Shown one piece after another: positions 16,431 to 25,013 of a stretch of 64,000 nucleotides of DNA (position 1 is the first letter of the stretch; each line of letters starts with the position of its first letter). The position numbers and the translations under genes were made by a program. The stretch comes from CAG-103 sp963627135. Lineage in GTDB: Bacteria; Bacillota; Clostridia; Oscillospirales; Oscillospiraceae. Below the pieces are notes generated by a model. It saw nothing but the letters and a program-made list of their open reading frames with translations, was not told where the DNA came from and ran no database searches. The stretch spans positions 52,582-116,581 of the forward strand of contig CAVFZY010000023.1 of the NCBI GenBank assembly GCA_963627135.1. The letters are read 5' to 3'.

Positions 16431-17053
16431 TATGCGTACACCTCCTCGATTTTCTGGAGCGCAGCCTTGTCAACGACCAGGACGCGGTGCGTCAGGATCA
16501 TATAGGGGCTGAGGATGGTGGCGATGGTGCTGCTCACGCCGGGAATGTTGCGGGAGCTCTTGACGAGCTTCTCGTCGACCTGCTCGGTCACGAGCAGAGC
16601 CTTGCCGTCGGCGCCGATCTTGGTCAGGAACGCCTTGACAGGGGCGGTCTTGATCTCTTCGACAGCCATGCCGTCCACGACGAGGATCTCGCCGGCAGCG
16701 GCCTTGGCGCTCAGCGCGCTCTTGAGGGCCAGTCTCTTGACCTTCTTGTTGAGCGTGTAGCTGTAATCACGCGGCTTCGGCGCAAACGCGACGCCGCCGT
16801 GGGTCCACACCGGGCTGCCCTTGTAGCCGGCGCGTGCACGGCCGGTGCCCTTCTGGCGCCAGGGCTTGGCGGTGGTGTAGGAAACCTCGCCCTTGGTCAG
16901 CGCACTCTGCGTGCCCTGACGGCAGTTGGCCAGGTGGTTCTTCACGGAATCGTGCAGAACGGACTCATTGGGCTCAACACCGAAAACGGCTTCGGAGAGC
17001 GCCACTTCGCCGACCTGATCGCCGGCCATATTAAACAACTTAGCAGTAGGCAT
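16430..17053 (-). CDS. rplD: 50S ribosomal protein L4
   Basis: L4, 207 residues; its extended loop lines the peptide tunnel and in gammaproteobacteria it also represses the S10 operon. The loop region reads KPWRQKGTGRARAGYKGSPV. The protein is a possible ligand for the structured S10 leader at 18250-18535, which is an inference by analogy only. Confidence 0.98.
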   Translation of the reverse strand: MPTAKLFNMAGDQVGEVALSEAVFGVEPNESVLHDSVKNHLANCRQGTQSALTKGEVSYTTAKPWRQKGTGRARAGYKGSPVWTHGGVAFAPKPRDYSYTLNKKVKRLALKSALSAKAAAGEILVVDGMAVEEIKTAPVKAFLTKIGADGKALLVTEQVDEKLVKSSRNIPGVSSTIATILSPYMILTHRVLVVDKAALQKIEEVYA

Positions 17054-17071
17054 ATTCGCTCTCTCCTTTCC

Positions 17072-17791
17072 TTACTTTCTTGCAGAAGCCTTCTGCGGGT
17101 TACGACCGGAGGCCTTCTGCGGGTTGGTGCTGATACCGGCGTCGCCCTTCTTGACGACCGCTTTCTTGACGGTGCTCTTGATATAGACAATGCCGCCCTT
17201 CGGGCCGGGGATCGCGCCGCGCACAACGATCATGTTGAGCTCGGGATCGACCTTGACCACGTCGAGGTTCTGGACGGTGACCTGATCCACGCCCATGTGG
17301 CCGGCCTGCTTCTTACCCGGGAAGATACGGGAAGGATCGGTGCTCGAGCCCATGGAGCCGGCGTGACGGTGCACAGGACCGCCGCCGTGGGTGGTCGGGG
17401 TACGGCCCTGGCCGAAGCGCTTGATGACGCCGGCGTAGCCGTGGCCCTTGCTGATGCCGGTGATGTCGACCTTGTCGCCTTCCTTGAAGGTGTCGGCCTT
17501 GATGACATCGCCCACATTGACAGAGGCGCAGTCCTCGAGACGGAACTCTTTGAGATGCTTCTTGTAGCCGACGCCCGCCTTGTCCAGGTGGCCCTTCTCG
17601 GGCTTGGTCAGCTTCTTCTCGGCGACGTCCTCGTAGCCGAGCTGGACGGCTTCATAGCCTTCCTTTTCCTTGGTCATCTTGCCGGTGACCGTGCAGGGGC
17701 CTGCCTCGATCACGGTGACGGGGACGACCTTGCCTGCTTCATCGAAGATCTGCGTCATGCCGACCTTTTTACCGATGATGGCTGTTTTCAT
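17072..17791 (-). CDS. rplC: 50S ribosomal protein L3 with repeated C-terminal extension
   Basis: L3, 239 residues against about 205-215 for most bacterial L3 proteins. The core is normal, starting MKTAIIGKKVGMTQIFDE and containing the RGTPTTHGG-like loop as GRTPTTHGGGPVHRHAGSMG. The last 25 or so residues are an extension with a duplicated NPQKAS(G/A)R motif. Such tails are variable and probably do not alter the core function. Confidence 0.97.
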   Translation of the reverse strand: MKTAIIGKKVGMTQIFDEAGKVVPVTVIEAGPCTVTGKMTKEKEGYEAVQLGYEDVAEKKLTKPEKGHLDKAGVGYKKHLKEFRLEDCASVNVGDVIKADTFKEGDKVDITGISKGHGYAGVIKRFGQGRTPTTHGGGPVHRHAGSMGSSTDPSRIFPGKKQAGHMGVDQVTVQNLDVVKVDPELNMIVVRGAIPGPKGGIVYIKSTVKKAVVKKGDAGISTNPQKASGRNPQKASARK

Positions 17792-17928
17792 ACATGTTCC
17801 TCCTTCAGGTTATTGGTCAGCTCGCTTAGCTCATGGCCAGAGGCTGCTGACTTGACCCGTCCGCACACGCAAGCTGCGGACTGCGGGTTTGTAAATATGC
17901 GCTCGCGCGCAGGGTTAACGGGATGTGC
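17792..17928 (-). other. Spacer between rpsJ and rplC
   Basis: A 137-base gap with no convincing frame. On the minus strand GTCCGCA/TGCGGAC form a 7-base hairpin near 17868-17890, and CAGCC...GCTG pieces near 17815-17840 can pair closer to the strong AAGGAGGAAC site of rplC. In other bacteria L3 translation is not separately controlled; function unknown. Confidence 0.3.
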
Positions 17929-18249
17929 TTACAGCTTGATGTCGATCTCGACACCGGCCGGCAGCTCCAGATTCATCAGAGCCTCGACCGTCTTCTGGGT
18001 CGGGTTCATGATGTCGATCAGGCGCTTGTGGGTGCGGCGCTCAAACTGCTCACGGCTGTCCTTATACTTATGAACAGCGCGCAGGATGGTGACGATCTCG
18101 GTCTTCGTCGGCAGCGGAATGGGGCCGGAGACCTTCGCGTCGGTACGCTTTGCGGTTTCGACGATCTTCTCCGCCGCCTTGTCGATCAGCTGGTGATCGT
18201 AGGCCTTGAGGCGGATACGGATCATTTTCTTGTTGCTCGTGGTTGCCAT
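17929..18249 (-). CDS. rpsJ: 30S ribosomal protein S10
   Basis: S10 (NusE), 106 residues, first gene of the superoperon. It both assembles into the 30S head and acts with NusB in antitermination. It carries the VSGPIPLPTKTEIVTILRAV and HKRLIDI signatures. It starts behind GGAGGAAACAAC and follows a leader of about 285 bases. Confidence 0.97.
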   Translation of the reverse strand: MATTSNKKMIRIRLKAYDHQLIDKAAEKIVETAKRTDAKVSGPIPLPTKTEIVTILRAVHKYKDSREQFERRTHKRLIDIMNPTQKTVEALMNLELPAGVEIDIKL

Positions 18250-18535
18250 GTTGTTTCCTCCGTTACGAATTTTTTTGGCGGCATTGGCTCCGCCTGGTTC
18301 GCACGGATGAGATCGCCATACACCGTTCCGTGCGTATCAAACCCTGCCCGAAAAACAAACCGGCTCTCGCCGGTATGCAGCCGCGCAGGTGATATACGCA
18401 AGTGCTGGCTGACTCAACCGCCCGATTGTCTGCCGTGCAAAGGCCCGGCAGCGGACATACTCCACGGAAGTTACCGGAGACCAGCTCCGCAATCTCCCGC
18501 TTCATCGCAGAATGCACCTGTTTCCGCACAGGCGC
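18250..18535 (-). promoter_or_regulatory. S10 operon leader with a possible attenuator
   Basis: About 285 transcribed but untranslated bases lie between the predicted start near 18535 and rpsJ. At 18359-18374 the minus strand has ACCGGC-GAGA-GCCGGT, a 6-base stem capped by a GNRA loop, followed at once by TTTGTTTTT (18351-18359): the form of an intrinsic terminator inside the leader. Upstream CCTGTG/CACAGG-type and GCCGGGC pieces could form alternative folds. Attenuation control of the superoperon is an inference. Confidence 0.45.
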
Positions 18536-18541
18536 TTCATA

Positions 18542-18570
18542 AGAATAGCAAAAACCCTCCTGAATGTCAA
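18542..18570 (-). promoter_or_regulatory. Main promoter of the S10-spc-alpha superoperon
   Basis: On the minus strand a consensus TTGACA (18565-18570) and TATTCT (18542-18547) are separated by 17 bases. The -35 box falls in the loop, and the spacer covers the 3' arm and U-run, of the terminator at 18550-18580. Confidence 0.75.
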
Positions 18571-18580
18571 GAGGGTTTTT
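18550..18580 (-). terminator. Terminator of the secA-cdd operon, overlapping the S10 promoter
   Basis: AAAAACCCTC and GAGGGTTTTT form a perfect 10-base stem with an 11-base loop. On the minus strand the 3' arm ends in TTTTT, so it should stop transcripts arriving from the secA-to-LysR genes. The S10 promoter uses the same bases. Confidence 0.75.
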
Positions 18581-18628
18581 CGCTCAAACGTAGAAATTTC
18601 GCAAAAAAGTTTGTGCAGTCCGCCAAAA

Positions 18629-18913
18629 TTATGCCTCCGGCGGCTCCGGGGCCGCCGCGGCCGTATGCACGGCGGCCGCGAGCGCGTCGGCCTGGCGCAG
18701 CAGGTCCTCCGCCCCGGTCAACAGGGCCTGCCCGGCGGGCGTGAGCGCGACGGTGTGCCGGTCGCGCGCGAGCAGCGGCACACCGAGCTCCCGCTCGAGG
18801 GCGGACACAGCGCGGCTGGTCGTCGAGTGGCTGACAAAAAGCTGTCTGGCCGCGCGGGTGAAACTGCGGCAGGCAGCGACGGTGCAGAAAATGCGCAGCT
18901 GTTCCAGTTCCAT
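18629..18913 (-). CDS. LysR-type protein reduced to its DNA-binding domain
   Basis: A 94-residue protein that is a complete LysR winged helix-turn-helix (LEQLRIFCTVAACRSFTRAA, then HSTTSRAVSALERELGVPLL and ALTPAGQALL) but stops where the linker helix would lead to the effector-binding domain, ending in an Ala/Pro-rich tail. Normal LysR regulators are about 290-310 residues. No remainder is visible downstream, where the operon terminator begins. It may be a functional single-domain regulator or a truncated gene. It is the last gene of the secA operon, 10 bases after cdd. Confidence 0.7.
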   Translation of the reverse strand: MELEQLRIFCTVAACRSFTRAARQLFVSHSTTSRAVSALERELGVPLLARDRHTVALTPAGQALLTGAEDLLRQADALAAAVHTAAAAPEPPEA

Positions 18914-18923
18914 GGCGGATACC

Positions 18924-19304
18924 TTAATAATTAAAAGTATAGGGCATGAGCTCGCTCAGGCGGTTGCTGACATAGCGGCCGCCGCCCATGGCGGACAGGA
19001 CCTCCATATCGGGCGCGAACTCGGCCAGAAACTGCCGGCACGCACCGCAGGGATAGCAATAGTGCTCGCCGTCGCCGTAGACGGCGATGCGCACAAAGTC
19101 ACGGCGGCCCTCGCTGACGGCCTTGCAGGCGGCGGTGCGCTCGGCACAGATGGTGCTGCCGAGGGCGGCGTTTTCAATGTTGCAGCCGGTAAAGACCGTG
19201 CCGTCGCGGCACTCGAGCGCGGCGCCGACGGCAAAATGGGAATACGGGACATAGGCATTGCGGGAGGCCTGCTCGGCCAGGTTAATCAGTTGACGATCTG
19301 TCAT
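18924..19304 (-). CDS. cdd: Cytidine deaminase
   Basis: A 126-residue homotetrameric-type cytidine deaminase of pyrimidine salvage (cytidine to uridine). The active site is complete: C53-A-E55 (ICAERTA) and C86-x-x-C89 (PCGACRQ) supply the zinc ligands and the catalytic glutamate. I start at 19302-19304 because GGAAGGAG lies just upstream and the chain then begins MTDRQLINLAEQA; the longer frame would extend into gtrA. It overlaps the gtrA-like gene by 23 bases. Confidence 0.95.
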   Translation of the reverse strand: MTDRQLINLAEQASRNAYVPYSHFAVGAALECRDGTVFTGCNIENAALGSTICAERTAACKAVSEGRRDFVRIAVYGDGEHYCYPCGACRQFLAEFAPDMEVLSAMGGGRYVSNRLSELMPYTFNY

Positions 19305-19722
19305 GATCCTGCTCTCCTTCCGTTTGTTTGGGGACTGCGAACACAATATACTTATAGCCGAAGTAGTTGAACAGCGCGACCTCGAGCGTGACGCCGACCT
19401 TGGCGATGTACGGGTTGAGGCCGAAGTGCGTCAGCAGGCCGATCATCAGCTCGCTCACGCCGAGGGACACCACGTTCCACACCACGAAGCGCAGGCACTG
19501 CCGCCAGCGGGCGCCGTGCCCGTCGCGGAAGGTGATACGGCCGTTGAGAAAATAGCTGCAAACCGTGCCGACGATGTAGCCGATCGCCTGGCAGATCACG
19601 GGTGTGAAGTGCAGCAGCTCATGTGCAGTTGTGAACGCCACCCAGTCCATGCCCGTGTCGAAGCAGCCGACGAGCGCGTAGGTGGCAAAGCGCTTGGCGC
19701 GCGCGATCCACTCTTGTTTCAT
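19282..19722 (-). CDS. GtrA-like membrane protein
   Basis: 146 residues with four predicted transmembrane helices and the GtrA signature (FATYALVGCFDTGMDWVAF near the start, NYFGYKYIVF near the end). Family members are thought to move lipid-linked sugars across the membrane during cell-surface glycosylation. No glycosyltransferase partner is adjacent. The start overlaps the preceding lipoprotein stop by four bases and its end overlaps cdd. Confidence 0.85.
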   Translation of the reverse strand: MKQEWIARAKRFATYALVGCFDTGMDWVAFTTAHELLHFTPVICQAIGYIVGTVCSYFLNGRITFRDGHGARWRQCLRFVVWNVVSLGVSELMIGLLTHFGLNPYIAKVGVTLEVALFNYFGYKYIVFAVPKQTEGEQDHDRSSTD

Positions 19723-21293
19723 GCGTTATTGATCTTCCAATCCGTGATATTGCGGAAAATGTTGTACTTCGTCGGGGCAAAGCCGCCGACGGCACCGCGG
19801 TGCACATACAGGCAGTGCTTTTCAAAGCAGACGGGCACGATGGGCGCGGTGTCCGAAATGGTCTGGAGCATGGTGCGGCAGGCCGCGGCGCGGTCAGCGT
19901 CCGAGGCGGCAAGGTAGGCATTGATGACATCGGCATAGGTGCTGGTCGTGATGCCGCTGTAATTGAGCGAGCCGCCGGCCTTGAGCAGAGCCGAGAGGTC
20001 GAAGTCCGCCGGGAGGGCGACCTCGCCGTAATACATATCATAATTACCGCCCTTGAGCGCGGCCTGATAGTTATCCCAGCTGAGCTCGCGCACCTTCACG
20101 GGGATGCCGATGCTCGTGAGGTCGGCCGCGATCTTGTTGGCCATGCTGACCTTGGCCGTGCTGTCGGCATAGACGATGAGCGAGAGGCTGATGTCGAGCG
20201 GGGACTGCCCGTCGGGAATGTACTCGCGCTCGCCGTCGCCGTCGTAGTCGACGATCTTCAGCTCGTCGAACAGCTTTTTCGCCTTGTCGAGATCGTAGGA
20301 CAGCGACTCGTTGAGCGCGTTGTCATAGAGCGTGCTCGCCGGGTGGACGGGCAGCGCGGTGGCAACGGCGCAGTCGTGCAGCAGCGCGACGGCGAACGTG
20401 CGGTCGATAACGTAATTGAACGGCTGGCGGTAGCGCGCCGTCATGAAAAAGCTACTGTTGGTGTTGAAGCCGACATACTGCAGGTTCGTCGTGGCGTACT
20501 GGCGCTGGTCGTTCAGGCTCGAAAAGCTCAGGTCCGTGCCGGAGCTGGGGTCGCTGAGCGCGAGGTCGAGCCGGCCGTCGTCAAACGCGGAGACGATCTC
20601 CTCGACCGAGTTGCACTCCATGAGATAGATCGTGTCGACCGGGGCCTTGTCCGCATCCGGATGGCTGGGATCCACCGTGAGGCTCTGGTGATCGGACGCA
20701 AACTCGTACAGCCCCGTGCCGCTGGGGTAGGTGCTGTCGGCCGCGCTATTTTCGATGACCGGGATGTTGAGCAGCGCGGGAAACTGCGTGTTCGCGCGAG
20801 AGAGCGTGACTGTGACGGTACCGTCGTCGTTATCCGCGACGTCCTTGACGGCGCTCAGGCGGCCGGCATACAGGGGCGATGCCATGGCGGTCTGAATGGT
20901 ATAGGCCGCGTCCTGCGCATTGAGCTGGTGGCCGTCGTGGAAGGTGCGATCGGTATTGACGGTGAAGGTCCAGATCTCGCCGTCGTCGCTGCTCCATGCG
21001 GTGAACAGGCCGGGCTCGGCCTCAAAGGCGTCAGTGAGCTCCGTGAGCGTCTCGTACACGAGGCCGCAGACGGCAAGGTTATCGGAATTTTGCGTCTTGT
21101 AGGGGTTCATGCCGGCGGACGCGCTGTAGTTAAGCGTGAACTTGCCGTCGAGCTCGACGGTGGTCTGCGTGTCCTTCTGGCCGACGGTGTCGCCGGTGTC
21201 GTCGGCGTTCTTCTTACCGCAGGCCGTGCAGCCGAGCAGCAGCACAAGCGTGAGCGCGAACGCGAGCACGCGGGTCAGGTGCAAATGTTTCAT
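19719..21293 (-). CDS. Oligopeptide/nickel-type ABC substrate-binding lipoprotein (orphan)
   Basis: A 524-residue family 5 extracellular solute-binding protein. A lipoprotein signal peptide ends in the lipobox LLGC with C22 as the lipidated residue, followed by a KKNADDTGD linker. The fold's typical features include LNYSASAGMNPYKTQNSDNL near the N-terminus and FTVNTDRTFHDGHQLNAQDA. No permease or ATPase genes are near, so it must work with a transporter elsewhere or act as a sensor. It lies 16 bases after the pgeF-like gene. Confidence 0.88.
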   Translation of the reverse strand: MKHLHLTRVLAFALTLVLLLGCTACGKKNADDTGDTVGQKDTQTTVELDGKFTLNYSASAGMNPYKTQNSDNLAVCGLVYETLTELTDAFEAEPGLFTAWSSDDGEIWTFTVNTDRTFHDGHQLNAQDAAYTIQTAMASPLYAGRLSAVKDVADNDDGTVTVTLSRANTQFPALLNIPVIENSAADSTYPSGTGLYEFASDHQSLTVDPSHPDADKAPVDTIYLMECNSVEEIVSAFDDGRLDLALSDPSSGTDLSFSSLNDQRQYATTNLQYVGFNTNSSFFMTARYRQPFNYVIDRTFAVALLHDCAVATALPVHPASTLYDNALNESLSYDLDKAKKLFDELKIVDYDGDGEREYIPDGQSPLDISLSLIVYADSTAKVSMANKIAADLTSIGIPVKVRELSWDNYQAALKGGNYDMYYGEVALPADFDLSALLKAGGSLNYSGITTSTYADVINAYLAASDADRAAACRTMLQTISDTAPIVPVCFEKHCLYVHRGAVGGFAPTKYNIFRNITDWKINNA

Positions 21294-21309
21294 GGTCTAC
21301 CCCCTTGGG

Positions 21310-22113
21310 TCACAGGGTGATGACGGCGGCCTGCACGCCGCGGCGGCCGTCCGTCGCACGGTGCGACCAGAACACGTCCGGCCGGCACATGGTGCAGGCA
21401 TCCGACACGGCGATCTGCCCCGTCGGGACGCCAAGCTGCGCAAGTCTCCGGGCGTTGACGCCCTTGAGATCGAGCAGGGCCTTACCGTCTGCGCGCGGGC
21501 GCACAAGCGCGCCGAGCGGCTCATGCAGCAATGCTTCGGCCGCAGCCACGACCTCGGGCCCGACCTCGAAGCAGCACACGCCGATGCCGGGGCCGATGGC
21601 GGCGCGGATGTCCGCCGGGTGCGCGCCAAGGGCGCACATCTGCGCGACGGCGGCGCCGAGAATATCGGCCACCGAGCCGCGCCAGCCGCAGTGCACCGCG
21701 CCGATGACCCCGGCAGCGGGGTCATGCAGCAGCGCGGGCAGGCAGTCAGCCATAAAGACCGCGAGCGGAACGCCCGGTTCGTTCGTGACAAAGCCATCGC
21801 AGGCAAAGCGCGGGTCCAGTTCCGGCGGCTGCGCGTCAGCCGCGTGCGCGATGCGCACCTGCGCGCTGTGAATCTGCTGCGCATACACTGCGCGTGTCAG
21901 ATCCAGCCCGGCGGCCGCGCCGAGGCGCCGCCAGTTTTCGCGCACGTTTTCCGGCGTGTCGCCGCGGCGGACGCTGAGATTCAGGCTCTCGAGCACGTCG
22001 GTGCTCACGCCGCCGAGGCGGGTGGAAAAGGCGTGGCGCACCGCGATGTTCGGCGCGGTCAGGTACGCTGCGCCGCGCTCGGCGTGCAGCGGGAAGGCAA
22101 CTTCGTTATGCAT
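21310..22113 (-). CDS. pgeF: Laccase-domain protein (YfiH/PgeF family)
   Basis: 267 residues of the multicopper-polyphenol-oxidase-like family now assigned to purine nucleoside/peptidoglycan-editing functions. The zinc-site motifs are all visible: QQIHS, MADCLP and VHCGWRG, followed by IGPGIGVCCFEVG. The start overlaps the secA stop by eight bases. Precise substrate (adenosine or UDP-MurNAc-L-Ser) cannot be told from sequence. Confidence 0.9.
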   Translation of the reverse strand: MHNEVAFPLHAERGAAYLTAPNIAVRHAFSTRLGGVSTDVLESLNLSVRRGDTPENVRENWRRLGAAAGLDLTRAVYAQQIHSAQVRIAHAADAQPPELDPRFACDGFVTNEPGVPLAVFMADCLPALLHDPAAGVIGAVHCGWRGSVADILGAAVAQMCALGAHPADIRAAIGPGIGVCCFEVGPEVVAAAEALLHEPLGALVRPRADGKALLDLKGVNARRLAQLGVPTGQIAVSDACTMCRPDVFWSHRATDGRRGVQAAVITL

Positions 22114-24874
22114 TCTTGCCGCAGCAGTCCTTATACTTCATGGGCAGACCGTTCGGGCGCAGCTTGCCGCACGGGCACGGGTCGTTGCGGCCGGGCTTCT
22201 TGACGCGGCGGACGGGTTTCTTCTTCTCACTATCGTCCCCGCCGGCATTGGTCGCAGCGCCGCGGGCGACGGTCTTACGCTCGAGCTTCTGCTCGCGGCG
22301 CACGCGCACCGTGAACAGGCGGCGCACCGTTTCGGCCTGGATACCGTTGACCATCTCGTCGAACATGTCAAAGCCGGCGCGCTTGTATTCATCGACCGGC
22401 TTGACGTTGCCGTAGGCGCGCAGGCCGATGCCCTGGCGCAGATCGTCCATGGCCTCGAGGTGATCCATCCAGTATTCGTCGACCACGCGCAGCATGACCA
22501 CGCGCTCGAGCTCACGCATGAGCGGCGTGCCGTCCGGCTGCAGGCCAAAGGATGCCTCGCGCGCAGCGTAGGCCGTCATGGCGCAGTCATACACAGCGTC
22601 GGCGAGCGTGTCGGGCGTGAGCTTGTGCAGCTCTTCTTCTGTATAGCTCAGGTCGCACGGGAAGAGCTTTTCGAGCGGGGCGAGGATCTCGTGCAGGTCC
22701 TTATCATTTTCCGGGTGGTGCTCTGCCATGCCGGAAGCAATGTCGCCGGTGATGACGGTGCGGATCATGTGCTGGACGTGCTCCTGCAGGTCCTCGCCGT
22801 CGAGCACCTTGCGGCGCTCTTCATAGATGACGTTGCGCTGCACGTTCATGACATCGTCATACTCGAGCACGTTCTTACGGGCCTGGAAGTTGCGGCTCTC
22901 GACCGTGCGCTGGGCCTGCTCAATAGCATTGGAGAGCATCTTGTGGTCGAGCGGCGTGTCCTCGTCGACGCGCAGCGTCTCCATCATGCTCTGCATGCGC
23001 TCGGAGCCGAACAGGCGCATGACGTCGTCCGTGAGTGCGATGTAAAAGCGGCTCTCGCCGGGGTCGCCCTGGCGGCCGGAGCGGCCGCGCAGCTGGTTGT
23101 CAATGCGGCGGGACTCGTGCCGCTCGGTGCCGATGATATACAGGCCGCCGGCCGCGCGCACGCGGTCCGCTTCGGCATCGATGCTCTTTTTATGCTCAGC
23201 CATGCGCTCGGCAAACAGGGCGCGGGCCTTGAGGATCTCTTCATCCTCAGTCTCAGCATAGCCGGTGGCCTCGGCGATGACCTCCTCCGTGAAACCGGCC
23301 TTGCGCAGGTCGGCCTTGGCCAGATACTCCGCGTTGCCGCCGAGCATGATGTCCGTGCCGCGGCCGGCCATGTTCGTCGCGATCGTGACGGCGCCGAACT
23401 TACCGGCCTGCGCGACGATCTCGGCCTCTTTCTCGTGGTGCTTGGCGTTGAGGACATTGTGCGGGATGCCCGATTTGCGCAGGAGCTTAGACAGCTGCTC
23501 GCTCTTTTCGATCGACACCGTGCCGACCAGCACCGGCTGGCCCTTCTCGTGGCAGACACGGATCTGCTCAATGATGGCGCGCAGCTTGCCGGCCTCGTTT
23601 TTATACACGACGTCAGGGTTGTCGATGCGGATGACGGGCTTGTTCGTCGGGATCTCGATGATGTCGAGATTATAGATGGCCGCAAACTCCTCTTCCTCAG
23701 TCATGGCCGTGCCGGTCATGCCGGAGAGCTTGCCGTAAAGACGGAAGTAGTTCTGGAACGTGATGGTCGCAAGGGTCTTGTTCTCGCTCTGCACGCGCAC
23801 GTGCTCCTTGGCCTCGATGGCCTGGTGCAGACCGTCGCTGTAGCGGCGGCCGAGCATGAGGCGGCCGGTGAACTCATCGACGATGATGACCTCGCCGTCT
23901 TTGACGACGTAGTCAATGTCGCGCTTCATGATGCCGTGGGCGCGGATGGCCTGGTCAATGTGGTGCACGAGCGTGGCGTTTTCGATATCCGCGAGGTTTT
24001 CGAGGCCGAAGGCCGTCTCCGCCTTGGCGATGCCGCGGGCAGTGAGCGTTGCGGTGCGGGCCTTTTCGTCGACGACGTAGTCCGCGTCGAGGTCCTCGTC
24101 CTCCTCTTCCTTATCGTCGATGGAGGCATAGGACTTGCACGTCAGGCGCGCGGCAAAGTCCTCCGCCTGGCGGTAGAGGTCGGTACTCTCGTCGCCCTGG
24201 CCGGAGATGATGAGCGGGGTGCGCGCCTCATCGATGAGGATGGAGTCCACCTCGTCGACGATGGCGAAGGCGTGGCCGCGCTGCACCATCTGGGACTTAT
24301 AGATGGCCATGTTGTCACGCAGGTAGTCAAAGCCCATCTCGTTGTTCGTGCCGTAGGTGATGTCGGCCGCGTAGGCCTGCTGGCGCTCGGCGCTCGACAT
24401 GTCGTGCACGATCAGGCCGACGCTCAGGCCGAGGAAGCGGTAGACCTTGCCCATCCACTCGCTGTCACGGCGGGCGAGGTAATCATTGACGGTGACGATG
24501 TGCACACCATCGCCGGTGAGCGCGTTGAGGTATGCTGGCAGGACGGCGACAAGGGTCTTGCCTTCGCCGGTCTTCATCTCGGCGATGCGGCCCTGATGCA
24601 GCACGATGCCGCCGATGAGCTGCACGCGAAACGGCTTCATGCCCAGCACGCGCCACGCGGCCTCGCGCGCCGTGGCGAATGCCTCCGGCAGCAGGTCGTC
24701 GAGCGACGCGCCATCGGCGTAGCGCTGCTTGAACTCGTCGGTCTTGGCGCGCAGCTGCTCGTCCGTGAGCGCGGCGTACTCGTCCGACATGGCTTCGATT
24801 TTATCAGCGATCGGATAGAGCCGCTTGAGCTCATGGTCGCTATGAGAACCAAATATTTTTTTGAGAAAACCCAT
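22106..24874 (-). CDS. secA: Protein translocase ATPase SecA
   Basis: The 922-residue motor that pushes preproteins through SecYEG. Nucleotide-binding domain 1 has Walker A AEMKTGEGKT and Walker B VDEVDSILIDEARTPL; the preprotein cross-linking domain, second nucleotide domain (NMAGRGTDIMLGG), helical scaffold and C-terminal linker follow. The end is a zinc-binding SEC-C motif, CPCGKLRPNGLPMKYKDCCG, a few residues longer than the usual version between the cysteine pairs. It is first in its operon, with a TATAAT promoter directly upstream. Confidence 0.98.
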   Translation of the reverse strand: MGFLKKIFGSHSDHELKRLYPIADKIEAMSDEYAALTDEQLRAKTDEFKQRYADGASLDDLLPEAFATAREAAWRVLGMKPFRVQLIGGIVLHQGRIAEMKTGEGKTLVAVLPAYLNALTGDGVHIVTVNDYLARRDSEWMGKVYRFLGLSVGLIVHDMSSAERQQAYAADITYGTNNEMGFDYLRDNMAIYKSQMVQRGHAFAIVDEVDSILIDEARTPLIISGQGDESTDLYRQAEDFAARLTCKSYASIDDKEEEDEDLDADYVVDEKARTATLTARGIAKAETAFGLENLADIENATLVHHIDQAIRAHGIMKRDIDYVVKDGEVIIVDEFTGRLMLGRRYSDGLHQAIEAKEHVRVQSENKTLATITFQNYFRLYGKLSGMTGTAMTEEEEFAAIYNLDIIEIPTNKPVIRIDNPDVVYKNEAGKLRAIIEQIRVCHEKGQPVLVGTVSIEKSEQLSKLLRKSGIPHNVLNAKHHEKEAEIVAQAGKFGAVTIATNMAGRGTDIMLGGNAEYLAKADLRKAGFTEEVIAEATGYAETEDEEILKARALFAERMAEHKKSIDAEADRVRAAGGLYIIGTERHESRRIDNQLRGRSGRQGDPGESRFYIALTDDVMRLFGSERMQSMMETLRVDEDTPLDHKMLSNAIEQAQRTVESRNFQARKNVLEYDDVMNVQRNVIYEERRKVLDGEDLQEHVQHMIRTVITGDIASGMAEHHPENDKDLHEILAPLEKLFPCDLSYTEEELHKLTPDTLADAVYDCAMTAYAAREASFGLQPDGTPLMRELERVVMLRVVDEYWMDHLEAMDDLRQGIGLRAYGNVKPVDEYKRAGFDMFDEMVNGIQAETVRRLFTVRVRREQKLERKTVARGAATNAGGDDSEKKKPVRRVKKPGRNDPCPCGKLRPNGLPMKYKDCCGKNA

Positions 24875-24906
24875 TTGTTGACACTCCTTGTCCAGTGTAA
24901 TTTAGA

Positions 24907-24915
24907 ATTATACCA
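24907..24915 (-). promoter_or_regulatory. secA promoter (extended -10)
   Basis: On the minus strand TGG-TATAAT (24907-24915) forms a perfect extended -10 element; the -35 position is a run of T without a consensus hexamer. It lies about 32 bases before the secA ATG. Confidence 0.6.
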
Positions 24916-24946
24916 TGCATTTATGAATAAAAAAAGAGTGAATCAG

Positions 24947-24969
24947 TCCGGTAATAAATTTTTACCGGA
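24947..24969. repeat. Inverted repeat in the divergent secA/DUF1846 intergene
   Basis: TCCGGTAA and TTACCGGA form a perfect 8-base inverted repeat with a 7-base loop, midway between the two divergent promoters. It could be an operator shared by both genes or an RNA hairpin. Confidence 0.45.
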
Positions 24970-24984
24970 TCGGGCATTTTCCCA

Positions 24985-25013
24985 TTGCCGGAATGCGCCG
25001 AATGCTGTAGAAT
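24985..25013 (+). promoter_or_regulatory. Promoter of the DUF1846 gene
   Basis: TTGCCG (24985-24990) and TAGAAT (25008-25013) are spaced 17 bases on the plus strand; the gene starts about 42 bases downstream. Confidence 0.6.
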
